A stretch of 64,000 bases of DNA, from NCBI GenBank assembly GCA_963530295.1, contig CAUSCF010000002.1, forward strand, positions 80,396 through 144,395, read 5' to 3'. The notes beneath the pieces were generated by a model. The model did not search any database. It saw only the letters and a program-made list of their open reading frames with translations, and was not told the origin of the DNA. The number at the start of each line of letters is the position of its first letter. The stretch's first letter is position 1. Of the stretch, positions 33,448-41,791 are shown piece after piece. This DNA is from JABCPE02 sp963530295 (GTDB lineage Bacteria; Bacteroidota; Bacteroidia; Flavobacteriales; Weeksellaceae). Position numbers and translations under genes: made by a program.

Positions 33448-34929
33448 TTATCTCACAGGGTTTTGAACAATATTAGGATTGTTACTCACCTCACTCTGTG
33501 GAATCTGGAAACGGTATTGGTTATAGTCCGTAGAATAACTACGATTAAACTTCCCAAAAGTATGGTTAGAACCTGGATAATCCCTCACCAAATCCACTCC
33601 AAGGCGTTTCATATCAAACCAAGCGTAGCCTTCGCCCCAGAGTTCTATTCTCTTTTGCAGGATGATTTCATCTATGAGGCTCTGTCCAGAATTCGTGGAA
33701 AGTGTGTATCCTGTATCTCTTACAGAAGTAATATCATAGAGCACCTGTCTCGCCTGAACTGTCTGCCCAAGTCTCGCCAAAGCCTCCGCTTCTATATAGT
33801 AAAGCGAAGCCGCTCTGATGTAGATATAATCCCCTTCAAAGAAAGTCAAATCCTTAAACTTCCTGCTCACATACGGCGGATGGTTTTTGGTCTTTCCGTT
33901 AAAGGTATAGTTGGATGCCGTAGCCCCGTTGAACACTTGTTTTCTGTAATCGGTGCTTGGGATTTGGTCGTACAATCTTTTATCAATGATTTTATAAATC
34001 CCTGCTGCTCCCGCATAGCCTTCGTTCATGCTGTCAAACATAGAGAAGAACGAAGCATAGTGGTTACCGATGTTTTTGGTTTGCAAAGTATTATCAAATC
34101 CCCAGATAATCTCTGGATTGGTTTTTAGAGAAAATCCTGCGCCTGTGTAGTCCGCCTGAGACATCAGCGTTTTGCCTGTTCGGGCATCATGAGCATAAGC
34201 TGCCGCTCTGGCATAATCTCCAGTTTCAAGGTAAATATCCGCTGCGATGGCTTTTGCTGCTCTTTGGTCTATCTGTGCAATGTTTCGCTGAGTGAAACCA
34301 TTCAGCGAAGTGATGGCGTTTTCTATATCACTGGTTATTTGGTTATAAACTTCTGCCACAGTAGCCCTTGCTCTCGGTGTTTCTGGGTTGGAAGCAGTAG
34401 TTACCAGCGGAACTCCCAGCTCATTCTGATGACCGATGTAAGTAAGCGCATAGAATCTTACCAAATTAAAATAACTATACGCACGAAGCGCCAAAAGCTG
34501 ACCGTAGATGTGTCGGTTTTCGTTATTTACGCCTATGCTTTCTATTTTCTCTATCAGACGATTGATATCAAATATTTTAGAATAAAATGTATTCCAAACG
34601 ATTTCGTTGGTAAAGTTGTCGCTTTGTCTCGCTTCATAGTTGTAATATCTCCCAAGGTGCTGCTGTTTCGCCTGAATAAGGTCATTGGAAAGCAAATCAA
34701 CTCCCGCTTTTATGGACATTATCCCAAAATCCGTGTGAGTGGTAGTTCCACCCGAACCATGATTTCTAAAACTAAGATAAATCCCTTTAAGATAATTATT
34801 TAAAGATGCTGCATCATCAGGAATCTGCTCCTCTGAAATCAGTTTCGCGGATTCGGTTTCTAATTCTCTATTGCAGCTTAAAAGTGATAGGGCAACGAAT
34901 GCTCCTGCTAATATTTTATTTATTTTCAT
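33448..34929 (-). CDS. RagB/SusD family nutrient-binding lipoprotein
   Basis: 493 residues. Lipoprotein signal MKINKILAGAFVALSLLSC. TPR-like helical layout of SusD: LIEKIESIGVNNENRHIYGQ, LLALRAYSYFNLVRFYA, VPLVTT, VAEVYNQITSDIENAI, AAKAIAADIYLETGDY, and a late YYIEAEALARLGQ plus RIELWGEGYAWFDMKRLG. It is the surface lid of a SusCD importer, 14 bases downstream of its SusC partner. The substrate cannot be read from sequence; no glycan-degrading genes are adjacent, so it is not an obvious polysaccharide locus. Expression would depend on the tandem attenuators upstream of susC. Confidence 0.95.
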   Translation of the reverse strand: MKINKILAGAFVALSLLSCNRELETESAKLISEEQIPDDAASLNNYLKGIYLSFRNHGSGGTTTHTDFGIMSIKAGVDLLSNDLIQAKQQHLGRYYNYEARQSDNFTNEIVWNTFYSKIFDINRLIEKIESIGVNNENRHIYGQLLALRAYSYFNLVRFYALTYIGHQNELGVPLVTTASNPETPRARATVAEVYNQITSDIENAITSLNGFTQRNIAQIDQRAAKAIAADIYLETGDYARAAAYAHDARTGKTLMSQADYTGAGFSLKTNPEIIWGFDNTLQTKNIGNHYASFFSMFDSMNEGYAGAAGIYKIIDKRLYDQIPSTDYRKQVFNGATASNYTFNGKTKNHPPYVSRKFKDLTFFEGDYIYIRAASLYYIEAEALARLGQTVQARQVLYDITSVRDTGYTLSTNSGQSLIDEIILQKRIELWGEGYAWFDMKRLGVDLVRDYPGSNHTFGKFNRSYSTDYNQYRFQIPQSEVSNNPNIVQNPVR

Positions 34930-34943
34930 AACTTTTTTTAAAA

Positions 34944-37889
34944 TTAAAATTTAAGATTAAGACCTAATGAAACACTTGACAACAGATTATATCCGTATGT
35001 CTCGGAAACTCCAGAAATAGACAGCCTTGGGTCGTAGCCTCTTCTCTTTGAAAGTAAGAAAAGATTGTTTCCTGTCACATAAATATTGGCATCTCGGATT
35101 CCATAGTTTTCAAGGAAATTCTGCGGTATGCCCACACTCAGCGTCAAATCCTGAAGACTTAAATAGTCTGATTTCACTAAGAATAGTGTAGAATTGGCAT
35201 TTTGGTTAGAATTAGAAATATCTATTCTTGGCAGAGATGCAGTAGGATTTTCTGGCGTCCATGTGTTATGAACATCTCTATGGTAGTTAGACGCATAGTT
35301 GTCCGAATGCAGGAGCGATCTGTAGTTCTGGTCATAACCCCAGCCGCCCAACTGGTACGCAAAATTAGCCGATAGAGTAATGTTTTTAAATCTTATCTGA
35401 GTTCCAAAACCACCATAGACCTTTGGTATAGCAGATTTTCCTGTTTGATAAAGCGTTGCTTCAGCGTAGCTGTTTGTAACTTGTTTAACTGGATTTCCAC
35501 CCGCATCCACACCATCTTTATACCAAAGTGCATCTCCATTCAGAGGATTCACCCCTGCGAACTCTTTCAGATAGTAAGCATATCGGTCACTGCCTTCTTT
35601 TAGGAGGAAAAGTCCATCTGCTATTCCGTTTTCTCTCTGTGCATCAGGGAGTTTGGTGATTTTATTTTTGTAATGAGTAAGGTTAGCGTAGAGATTCCAA
35701 GTAAAATTCTCTGTTTTAATTACATCTCCATTGATGCTCACCTGAACCCCTCTGTTTCTCATGTTTCCGATGTTTTCTAACCTAGGATAATATCCCACAT
35801 TAGAGAAAGGAAGCGCCGCACGATAAATCATATCCGAAACTTTTCTCTCGAAATATTCAGCATTGATAGACAATCTTCTATTGAACAAAGCCGTTTCAAA
35901 ACCAGCATTTAGGTTTTGGGAATTTTCCCATCTCAGCTTATTATTTCCAAGATATTCTGTAGTAACCACAGGTGTATCATCCCCGAAGTTACTTACTTTA
36001 TATAAGTTTTTGTAGGCGTAGTAGATTCTGTCTGTAGTGCCTGGGAAGTAGAAAATATCATTCCCCTGCTGTCCGTAGGAAGCCTTCACTTTCAGGGCAT
36101 TCACAGTCTCTGAATCCTTTAAGAAATCTTCTTTTGAAATATCCCATGCTGCCCCCAGTCCATAGAAAGTTCCCCATCTGCTTTCTTTAGAAAATACTGA
36201 CGAACCATCTCTCCTAAGGCTGGCATTGAAGAAATATTTGTTTTTATAATTATACAAAACTCGGGAGAAAAACCCTTCCACAGCGTAGTCGTATTGGTTT
36301 CCTGGGATTTCGTTCATTTTCAGAACATTATCAAAAACAGTAAGTCCTTCTAAGAACAATTTTTCTTTTCTCGCCCCAAAATAATCGCTTTTTTCTTGGT
36401 TCAGTTCATGCCCTAGAAGAACGCTGATATTGTGTGAACCGAGTTGTTTGTTGTAAGATAATAACTGCTGGTGGTTAAAGGCGTATTTCAGAGTATTGGA
36501 TTTTGCAAGTCGCCCGCCCACAGTAGCCGTTGTCCCTCCCAAAGGATTTCCATAAACAAGCTCTTGTGAGTTGATAATCACACCACCAAAATTATAAGTA
36601 AAATCAAAATCTTTCAAGAATTTATACTGCACGAAAAGATTGGTATTCACCGTGTTATTGGTCACTTTATTCAAATCATATTGGCGGTTTCCCACAGGAT
36701 TTTCAAAAACGGCGTAAGACCTTCTCGCCCCATTTGGCCCTTTTCCATCACCGTAGTCATAGACAGCCCTTCCTTTGATATCATACACTCTGTTATAATC
36801 ATTATCCCTCAAATAAACTGGGTAAAAAGGCGCGATATTCCTAGAAAACTGGAACGAGTTAGCAAAACTTCCTCCATCGCCCAGATTCTGTTCGCTGTTG
36901 CTGTAATTTAAATTAACTCCAAATTTCAATTTTTCATTAAGAGCATACTCCAAATTAGACCTTAAACTCAATCTTTTAAATCCAGAACCGATGAGGTAAC
37001 TGCGGTCATTAAGGTAGCCAAGTGAAGTATAAGCCTTTAATTTATCGGTATTTGCTGTGAAGCTGAGGTTCGCTTCTTGGCGGAGATTAGGACGGAATAA
37101 TAGTTTTTGCCAATTGTCCTGATAAAGCAGTTTAGCATTTTGGTTAAAACTTCCATCTGGATTGATAAGCTGGTTAAACGGAACATTATAAGCATTATAT
37201 CCCAGCGTGGCGTTCATTTTATTTATCGCCTCTGTATAGGCTTGGGCATCAGTCTTTCCACTTGCTTTTTCGCCTACACGAACTCTATTGAAATAGGCCA
37301 AATAATACTCGGCAGGGCTGGTAATAATGTCATATTCTGGAGTCGCACGGAAGTTAATCCCTGTTTTAATATCAAAATCTACATGAATCCCCTTTCTCGT
37401 TCCTTTTTTAGTGGTGATGATGATTACACCATTTGCCCCTCGTGAGCCATACAAAGCATTTGACGAAGCGTCTTCCAAGAAGGACAAACTCTCTATATCC
37501 GAAGACGGAATAGAATTGAGCGACCCAGGGTAAGGGATCCCATCCAAGACAATTAGCGGCTCACTAGAAGCGTTGATAGAGCCTATCCCTCTCATTCGTA
37601 TACTCGGGCTACTCCCTGGCTGTCCACTTCCCACAATCTGAACTCCCGCTACACGCCCTGCAAGTCCCTGCAAGACATTTCCGTTCTGTAATGCAGAGAT
37701 ATCCTTGGGTTTTAGTTCTTGGATAGAACCTGTGATTTCTTCTTTTTTCTGTTTCCCAAAGGCTACTATCACAACTTCGCCGATGGAATTTTCCTTGATA
37801 GAATCCTTCTTCTTTTCCTGAGCACTGAATGTCCCCACGAAAGAGAACAATGCAAACAAAGTGCTTAATCTAACTACTTTTCTTTTCAT
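34944..37889 (-). CDS. SusC/RagA family TonB-dependent outer-membrane transporter
   Basis: 981 residues. Signal peptide (about 23 residues, ending TFSAQ), then almost directly the TonB box/plug region (IGEVVIVAFGKQKKEEITGS; RVAGVQIVGSGQPGSSPSIR; ALYGSRGANGVIIITTKKG). The N-terminal carboxypeptidase-regulatory-like domain found in most SusC proteins is absent, so the protein is a short form. The 22-strand barrel follows and ends in LGLNLKF, with a terminal Phe for barrel assembly. First gene of the operon. The approximately 450-base leader carries two methionine-rich leader ORFs and two attenuator terminators. Confidence 0.96.
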   Translation of the reverse strand: MKRKVVRLSTLFALFSFVGTFSAQEKKKDSIKENSIGEVVIVAFGKQKKEEITGSIQELKPKDISALQNGNVLQGLAGRVAGVQIVGSGQPGSSPSIRMRGIGSINASSEPLIVLDGIPYPGSLNSIPSSDIESLSFLEDASSNALYGSRGANGVIIITTKKGTRKGIHVDFDIKTGINFRATPEYDIITSPAEYYLAYFNRVRVGEKASGKTDAQAYTEAINKMNATLGYNAYNVPFNQLINPDGSFNQNAKLLYQDNWQKLLFRPNLRQEANLSFTANTDKLKAYTSLGYLNDRSYLIGSGFKRLSLRSNLEYALNEKLKFGVNLNYSNSEQNLGDGGSFANSFQFSRNIAPFYPVYLRDNDYNRVYDIKGRAVYDYGDGKGPNGARRSYAVFENPVGNRQYDLNKVTNNTVNTNLFVQYKFLKDFDFTYNFGGVIINSQELVYGNPLGGTTATVGGRLAKSNTLKYAFNHQQLLSYNKQLGSHNISVLLGHELNQEKSDYFGARKEKLFLEGLTVFDNVLKMNEIPGNQYDYAVEGFFSRVLYNYKNKYFFNASLRRDGSSVFSKESRWGTFYGLGAAWDISKEDFLKDSETVNALKVKASYGQQGNDIFYFPGTTDRIYYAYKNLYKVSNFGDDTPVVTTEYLGNNKLRWENSQNLNAGFETALFNRRLSINAEYFERKVSDMIYRAALPFSNVGYYPRLENIGNMRNRGVQVSINGDVIKTENFTWNLYANLTHYKNKITKLPDAQRENGIADGLFLLKEGSDRYAYYLKEFAGVNPLNGDALWYKDGVDAGGNPVKQVTNSYAEATLYQTGKSAIPKVYGGFGTQIRFKNITLSANFAYQLGGWGYDQNYRSLLHSDNYASNYHRDVHNTWTPENPTASLPRIDISNSNQNANSTLFLVKSDYLSLQDLTLSVGIPQNFLENYGIRDANIYVTGNNLFLLSKRRGYDPRLSISGVSETYGYNLLSSVSLGLNLKF

Positions 37890-37935
37890 TATATATAATA
37901 TTGTTAATTTTTTACTTAAAATTTGGTTTAAACAT

Positions 37936-38104
37936 AAAAAAAGAGCCTCGGCATATTTACCGAAGCTCTCATGATGATTATGAAGAAAACTTAATACTTT
38001 AATCCATCACAAAAACTGCGGTCTTTCACAAAGCCACACATCATCATCATTCCCATCATTTGGGAAACTAGATTTTCGTTTTTATGATTTAGATTTATTA
38101 ACAT
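37936..38104 (-). promoter_or_regulatory. Methionine-type transcription attenuator, proximal copy (copy 2)
   Basis: From leader ORF to U run. Terminator: 37942-37951 with 37960-37969 (one G-U wobble), followed by TTTTTTT. Competing antiterminator: 38004-38022, beginning ACCGCAG, pairs with 37959-37977, ending CTTCGGT. Of 19 aligned positions 18 can pair (five G-U); the only mismatch is C against U at the fifth position. The second strand of the antiterminator contains the whole left arm of the terminator, so the two folds exclude each other. The methionine run of the leader ORF ends just before the first antiterminator strand, the geometry of ribosome-mediated attenuation. Confidence 0.75.
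37991..38104 (-). CDS. Methionine-rich leader peptide, copy 2
   Basis: 37 codons, ATG at 38104, TAA ending at 37991. Peptide core VSQMMGMMMMCGFVKDRSF: six methionine codons in seven positions, placed before a small hairpin and the antiterminator strand. Frame and composition fit a sensor of charged tRNA-Met. The part after the Met run differs in frame from copy 1 although the DNA is conserved, which shows the RNA, not the peptide tail, is under selection. Confidence 0.65.
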   Translation of the reverse strand: MLINLNHKNENLVSQMMGMMMMCGFVKDRSFCDGLKY

Positions 38105-38135
38105 TTTAATTTTTAATTGAGATTTAGTTTAAACA

Positions 38136-38318
38136 TAAAAAAAGAGCTTCGATTTTTGTCCGAAGCCCTTGTGATAATTTGTATAATTTATATAAAATTT
38201 TTCTATTCGCATTTTATAATCACAAAAACTGCGGCTTTCTAAAAACCCACATCATCATATCCATACACATGGTAATGGTATGTTCAGATGTTCTTGTATG
38301 ATTGTGTTGATTAAACAT
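38136..38318 (-). promoter_or_regulatory. Methionine-type transcription attenuator, distal copy (copy 1)
   Basis: Same architecture as the proximal copy. Terminator: 38143-38151 with 38161-38169 (AGGGCTTCG/CGAAGCTCT, one G-U), followed by a run of Ts. Antiterminator: 38219-38234 (CCGCAGTTTTTGTGAT) with 38160-38175 (ATCACAAGGGCTTCGG); 15 of 16 positions pair, three of them G-U, and the only mismatch is the same C against U as in copy 2. Compared with copy 2 the inner part of region 3 has a different sequence yet still pairs. It lies immediately after the promoter, so it is the first barrier met by RNA polymerase. Confidence 0.75.
38220..38318 (-). CDS. Methionine-rich leader peptide, copy 1
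   Basis: 32 codons, ATG at 38318, TGA ending at 38220, about 17 bases after the predicted transcription start. Peptide core TITMCMDMMMWVFRKPQFL: five Met codons within seven positions just before the conserved AAAGCCGCAG segment. The stop codon lies inside the first antiterminator strand, so a ribosome that reaches it would mask that strand and favour termination when methionine is plentiful. Confidence 0.65.
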   Translation of the reverse strand: MFNQHNHTRTSEHTITMCMDMMMWVFRKPQFL

Positions 38319-38341
38319 TATTTTTTTGTCTAAATATTTTG

Positions 38342-38372
38342 CGAAGATATAAAAACTTTTTTAATCTGCAAA
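38342..38372 (-). promoter_or_regulatory. Promoter of the susC-susD leader
   Basis: Minus strand: TTTG (38369-38372), 19-base spacer, TATCTTCG (38342-38349), one mismatch to TAnnTTTG. Start near 38336. No second promoter was found between the attenuators and susC. Confidence 0.65.
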
Positions 38373-38422
38373 TTTTTTCGCCATTTTTTCTGATTTTTTT
38401 TGATCAAAATAATTCTGCATAA

Positions 38423-38455
38423 AAAAATCCTTTCTATAATTAAGAAAGGATTTTT
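38423..38455 (-). terminator. Terminator of the DUF2147 gene
   Basis: 13-bp perfect stem AAAAATCCTTTCT/AGAAAGGATTTTT with a 7-base loop; T-rich on the minus strand. Confidence 0.9.
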
Positions 38456-38467
38456 ATTAATTCATAT

Positions 38468-38884
38468 TTAGTTTACTTTTTGCCATGTCTGGTTCCTACC
38501 AAATGCAGAAAATCCTATATAACCACGAACTATAAGGTTATTTCCTTCTTTTTTGATAGTACATTTATATGATTTTCCGTTTTTAGGGTCAGTTATGGTT
38601 CCCCCGCTGTATTCATCGCCATCTTTAGACAGCCCACGGATAACCTCCATTCCTAAAATAGGTTTTCCTTTTCTATCATCTTTACAAGAAGAACAGTTAG
38701 GATCTGCTCGTTTTATCAGTAGTTCTACTACTTTCGCGTAGTATTTACCATCAGATTTTTTAAAAATTTCTACAATGGATTTTGGTTTTTTGGTTTCGTC
38801 ATCTATCGTTCTCCATTTCCCCTCTATCTGGGCAAAAGCCATAGAACTGCACAATAATGCAAAGGCTAAAATTGAATTTTTCAT
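38468..38884 (-). CDS. DUF2147 family secreted protein
   Basis: 138 residues from the ATG at 38884. The start ten codons upstream is rejected: the -7 box at 38912-38919 puts transcription start near 38905, and only the downstream Met begins a signal peptide (MKNSILAFALLCSSMAFAQ). The mature part matches DUF2147 (IEGKWRTIDDETKKPKSIVE; FKKSDGKYYAKVV; NPNCSSC-like segment DPNCSSCKDDRKGKP; GGTITDPKNGKSYKC). Periplasmic, function unknown. The two close cysteines CSSC could form a disulfide or bind metal. Confidence 0.88.
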   Translation of the reverse strand: MKNSILAFALLCSSMAFAQIEGKWRTIDDETKKPKSIVEIFKKSDGKYYAKVVELLIKRADPNCSSCKDDRKGKPILGMEVIRGLSKDGDEYSGGTITDPKNGKSYKCTIKKEGNNLIVRGYIGFSAFGRNQTWQKVN

Positions 38885-38911
38885 GATTAAATCTATAAAA
38901 TATTTACGGCG

Positions 38912-38941
38912 CAAATATAGAAATAAAAATTAAACAGCAAA
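38912..38941 (-). promoter_or_regulatory. Promoter of the DUF2147 gene
   Basis: Minus strand: TTTG (38938-38941), 18-base spacer, TATATTTG (38912-38919). Confidence 0.7.
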
Positions 38942-39022
38942 AACAAATTTCGATTAAGCCTTTTACTAATAATATTTCACAAGAAATTTAAAATTTAAAC
39001 GATTGTTTAAAAACTTTTAGAT

Positions 39023-40948
39023 TTAATTCAGTTTTTTCCTAATAACTCTGTGCATATAGTCCTGATACCAAGCCTTACTGAGGAATTTTCCACGCTCAAT
39101 TTCAGCATTGTTTATTTTACCAAGAAGATTATTTTTAAGTTCAAGGTCTGTAATTTCATAAACTCCCGTAATATCCTTACCATCAAAACGATAGATATAA
39201 TTTCCTATTATAAACTGCTCTTGTATCGCATCAGAATTGACAACGATGTATTCCTCATTTTTATCTGAAACAAGGCTTCTTCCCCAGCTTCGCAAAGGCT
39301 TATTATAGCCAATGATATCCGCAAGTGTAGGATAAATATCTATCTGCTGGGCGTAGGTCATGTTTTTACCCTTCAAATTATATTTCGGATTTGGAGAATA
39401 GAAGATAATCGGAACTGCATATCCGTTCATCGCTTTAGCGTATTCAGGATAGTAGATTTTGTTCGTATGGTCTCCCGTGATGACAAAAATAGTATTCTCA
39501 TACCAAGGCTGTTTTCGTGCCGTTTCAAAATACTTTTTCAAGGCGTAGTCTGTATATTGTATCGGTTCGTGCATTTCCACAAAACCTTTTTTAAATTTCC
39601 CTTCGTATTGTGCGGGAATTTTAAATGGATGATGCGAAGACGCCGTAAAAACCGTTGTCATAAATGGCTTATTAGACTTTCCTACATTTTTAGCAAAATA
39701 TTGCAGAAAAGGCTCATCCCAAATTGCCCAAATCCCATCAAAATCCTTATCATTATTATACTCAGTTTTTCCAAAATAACCCTTGAAACCGAGGATATTC
39801 GCAAATCCCTGAAAGCCCATAGAGCCATTCGGCGCACCGTGATAAAAAGAAGTTTCGTAGCCCAATTCATTCGCCACAGAAACGATGGATTGTATCTTTT
39901 GATTAGAATACGGCGAACTCGTAAAAGCATCCTTTAAACTCGGAATTCCCGCTAAAACACTGCTCATTCCATGGATAGACTGCCTTCCGTTAGCAAAGGT
40001 ATTCGGAAAAATCAGACTCTCCTTTGACAAACTATCCAAAAACGGCGTGTAAGAAACATAATCTTTTATATTTTTCTCCTCGTTAAACGCTCCTATGTAT
40101 TCCCTTCCGAGGCTTTCCACTATGAGAATCACGATGTTAGGTCTTGGCTGTGGAACTTCCCTTTGATAGGTTTTATAGGGTTTTACATTCTCTGCGATGT
40201 ATTTTTCATCCACAAAATGCACTTCCTTAAAGCCATTCGTATTGATGGTTCTAAAAAACGAAAAAGTACTGTTTAGAACGATGTTTGCGTGCGCAGGCTT
40301 GTCCGTATGGCGGTTAGCATCCACCAAATTGATAGGGCGGGTGCTGTGTTTAAAATCTCCACGAATTCCGCCGACTATAAGCACCGCCGCCAGACAAAGA
40401 CTTACCACAGAACCTCCAAAATACCAAATTTTCTTTTCAATCTTTATTTCTTTGATTTTCATTCTTTTATAAAGGAAAGCCCAAAGACCCATCAATGCAA
40501 TGAAACAAAGAAAAACCCAAAAATTCTGTCCCAAAGAAGCCAGAAAAACCTTGCCTATATTCTGCTCATTTTCAACGACATTTATCACCGCAGAGGTCAG
40601 CCTCGACTGGCTAAATCTATAATAGACAATATCTCCGAAATTCATCGCATACGCGATTCCATTCAGAATAAAATAAAGCCAAAACAAAAACTTCTGATAT
40701 CCTCCTTTAGTATTGATAGTCAAAGGAATAAGACTAAAAAAAATGAAAACGATATTGACATAAAGTATCGCCGTGGTATCAAATGCAGTGCCGTAGTAAG
40801 CCAGCTTAAAATACTGAGAAACACTATCTATTTCCAGCAAATCCCGATTAAAAAACCAAAACAAAAACCTCGCTGCCTGATAAAAAACAAAAACAAGGAA
40901 TATACGATATATCAAGACTTTTACTTCCTGCAAACGGAGTTCTTTCAT
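39023..40948 (-). CDS. LTA-synthase-like membrane phosphotransferase/sulfatase-fold enzyme
   Basis: 641 residues. Five N-terminal transmembrane helices (to about residue 195), then an extracytoplasmic alkaline-phosphatase-superfamily domain: NIVILIVESLGREYIGAF (metal ligand Glu), NTFANGRQSIHGMSSVLAG (nucleophile region, Ser where LtaS has Thr), SFYHGAPNGSMGF, and TGDHTNK (Asp/His ligands). Gram-negative members usually transfer phosphoglycerol or phosphoethanolamine to envelope glycans or lipid A; the exact substrate is open. Monocistronic by context, with -7 box TACCTTTG at 40970-40977 (minus). Confidence 0.85.
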   Translation of the reverse strand: MKELRLQEVKVLIYRIFLVFVFYQAARFLFWFFNRDLLEIDSVSQYFKLAYYGTAFDTTAILYVNIVFIFFSLIPLTINTKGGYQKFLFWLYFILNGIAYAMNFGDIVYYRFSQSRLTSAVINVVENEQNIGKVFLASLGQNFWVFLCFIALMGLWAFLYKRMKIKEIKIEKKIWYFGGSVVSLCLAAVLIVGGIRGDFKHSTRPINLVDANRHTDKPAHANIVLNSTFSFFRTINTNGFKEVHFVDEKYIAENVKPYKTYQREVPQPRPNIVILIVESLGREYIGAFNEEKNIKDYVSYTPFLDSLSKESLIFPNTFANGRQSIHGMSSVLAGIPSLKDAFTSSPYSNQKIQSIVSVANELGYETSFYHGAPNGSMGFQGFANILGFKGYFGKTEYNNDKDFDGIWAIWDEPFLQYFAKNVGKSNKPFMTTVFTASSHHPFKIPAQYEGKFKKGFVEMHEPIQYTDYALKKYFETARKQPWYENTIFVITGDHTNKIYYPEYAKAMNGYAVPIIFYSPNPKYNLKGKNMTYAQQIDIYPTLADIIGYNKPLRSWGRSLVSDKNEEYIVVNSDAIQEQFIIGNYIYRFDGKDITGVYEITDLELKNNLLGKINNAEIERGKFLSKAWYQDYMHRVIRKKLN

Positions 40949-41052
40949 ACTTTTTCTAACTTAATAGCACAAAGGTAAGTTTTTTAGCCGAGGATAATGA
41001 AAATGAAATCCAAAAATTCGGCTTTTATCCAATAAAATTTTATATTTGCTCT

Positions 41053-41766
41053 ATGAATTTTTTAAGAAACAATTTAGCGAATTTCTTCACTCTCGGAAAC
41101 TTATTTTCTGGATGTGTGGGAGCAGTTCATTTATTAAATGGTGATTATCAGACCACTGCGATATGTATCCTAATCTCGGCCGTTTTAGATTTTTTTGATG
41201 GGTTCGTGGCTCGTGCTTTAAAGTCAAATTCTGAGCTCGGCGTACAGCTTGACTCCCTTGCTGATATGGTCACTTTTGGCCTGCTGCCAGGGCTTACGAT
41301 GTTTGTCATGCTGGAGCCTTTCGAGAATCAGCTTTTGGGGATTGATTTACCTTTCAAAGTGCAGTATTTAGGGCTTTTCATCACGCTTTTGTCTTGTATG
41401 AGACTGGCAATTTTTAACATTGATGATGAGCAGACCTACTATTTCAAAGGGCTGAATACACCGAGTAATACTTTCCTGATTTTTGGACTTTATTTTGCTT
41501 TTAAAGAAAATCAAAGTTTTTCATTTTTAATGGAAAACGAGGGACTTCTTTTGGTGCTTACCGCTCTGAGTTCTTGGCTTTTGGTAAGTCCGATTAAAAT
41601 GATTGCCATGAAATTCAAGTCCAAAAAACTTGAAGACAATTACCCTAAATTAGCCCTAATCATCGGTGTTATTCCTATTTTAATATTTTTTGGATGGACA
41701 GGCATTCCGCTATCCATTATCTACTACATGCTGGTTTCCATTGTTTTCCAAAACCAGCTGAAATAA
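41053..41766 (+). CDS. pssA: CDP-diacylglycerol-serine O-phosphatidyltransferase
   Basis: 237 residues, multi-pass membrane protein. CDP-alcohol phosphotransferase signature is visible as DFFDGFVARALKSNSELGVQLDSLADMVTFG-type sequence (two Asp pairs and the downstream Gly/Asp) near residues 43-73. It makes phosphatidylserine, precursor of phosphatidylethanolamine. The -7 box TATATTTG (41041-41048) ends only four bases before the ATG, so the mRNA is probably leaderless or nearly so. The exonuclease gene follows after 25 bases. Confidence 0.94.
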   Translation: MNFLRNNLANFFTLGNLFSGCVGAVHLLNGDYQTTAICILISAVLDFFDGFVARALKSNSELGVQLDSLADMVTFGLLPGLTMFVMLEPFENQLLGIDLPFKVQYLGLFITLLSCMRLAIFNIDDEQTYYFKGLNTPSNTFLIFGLYFAFKENQSFSFLMENEGLLLVLTALSSWLLVSPIKMIAMKFKSKKLEDNYPKLALIIGVIPILIFFGWTGIPLSIIYYMLVSIVFQNQLK

Positions 41767-41791
41767 ATTTAATTTTCAAACCTTAAATATT

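Larger units (their letters stand above)
37910..38240 (-). repeat. Direct duplication of the attenuator module
   Basis: Two diverged copies about 195-200 bases apart. Shared blocks include, on the plus strand, GTTTAAACATAAAAAAAGAG (before each terminator) and CACAAAAACTGCGG (the antiterminator strand), in the same order and spacing. Between the blocks the copies are largely unlike. Confidence 0.85.

Noticed and set aside
33463..34803. Two long plus-strand frames (221 and 204 codons)
   Set aside because: Antisense to the susD gene; no promoter, and composition typical of reverse-strand shadow frames.
38011..38056. Runs of CAT codons on the plus strand (poly-His reading), suggesting a histidine attenuator
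   Set aside because: The terminator U runs, the promoter and the downstream susC gene are all on the minus strand, where the same bases are ATG (Met) codons.
40289..40978. 229-codon open frame on the plus strand
   Set aside because: It is antisense to the LTA-synthase-like gene, has no family features and is rich in low-complexity Lys/Asn/Ile; the minus-strand gene has clear catalytic motifs.
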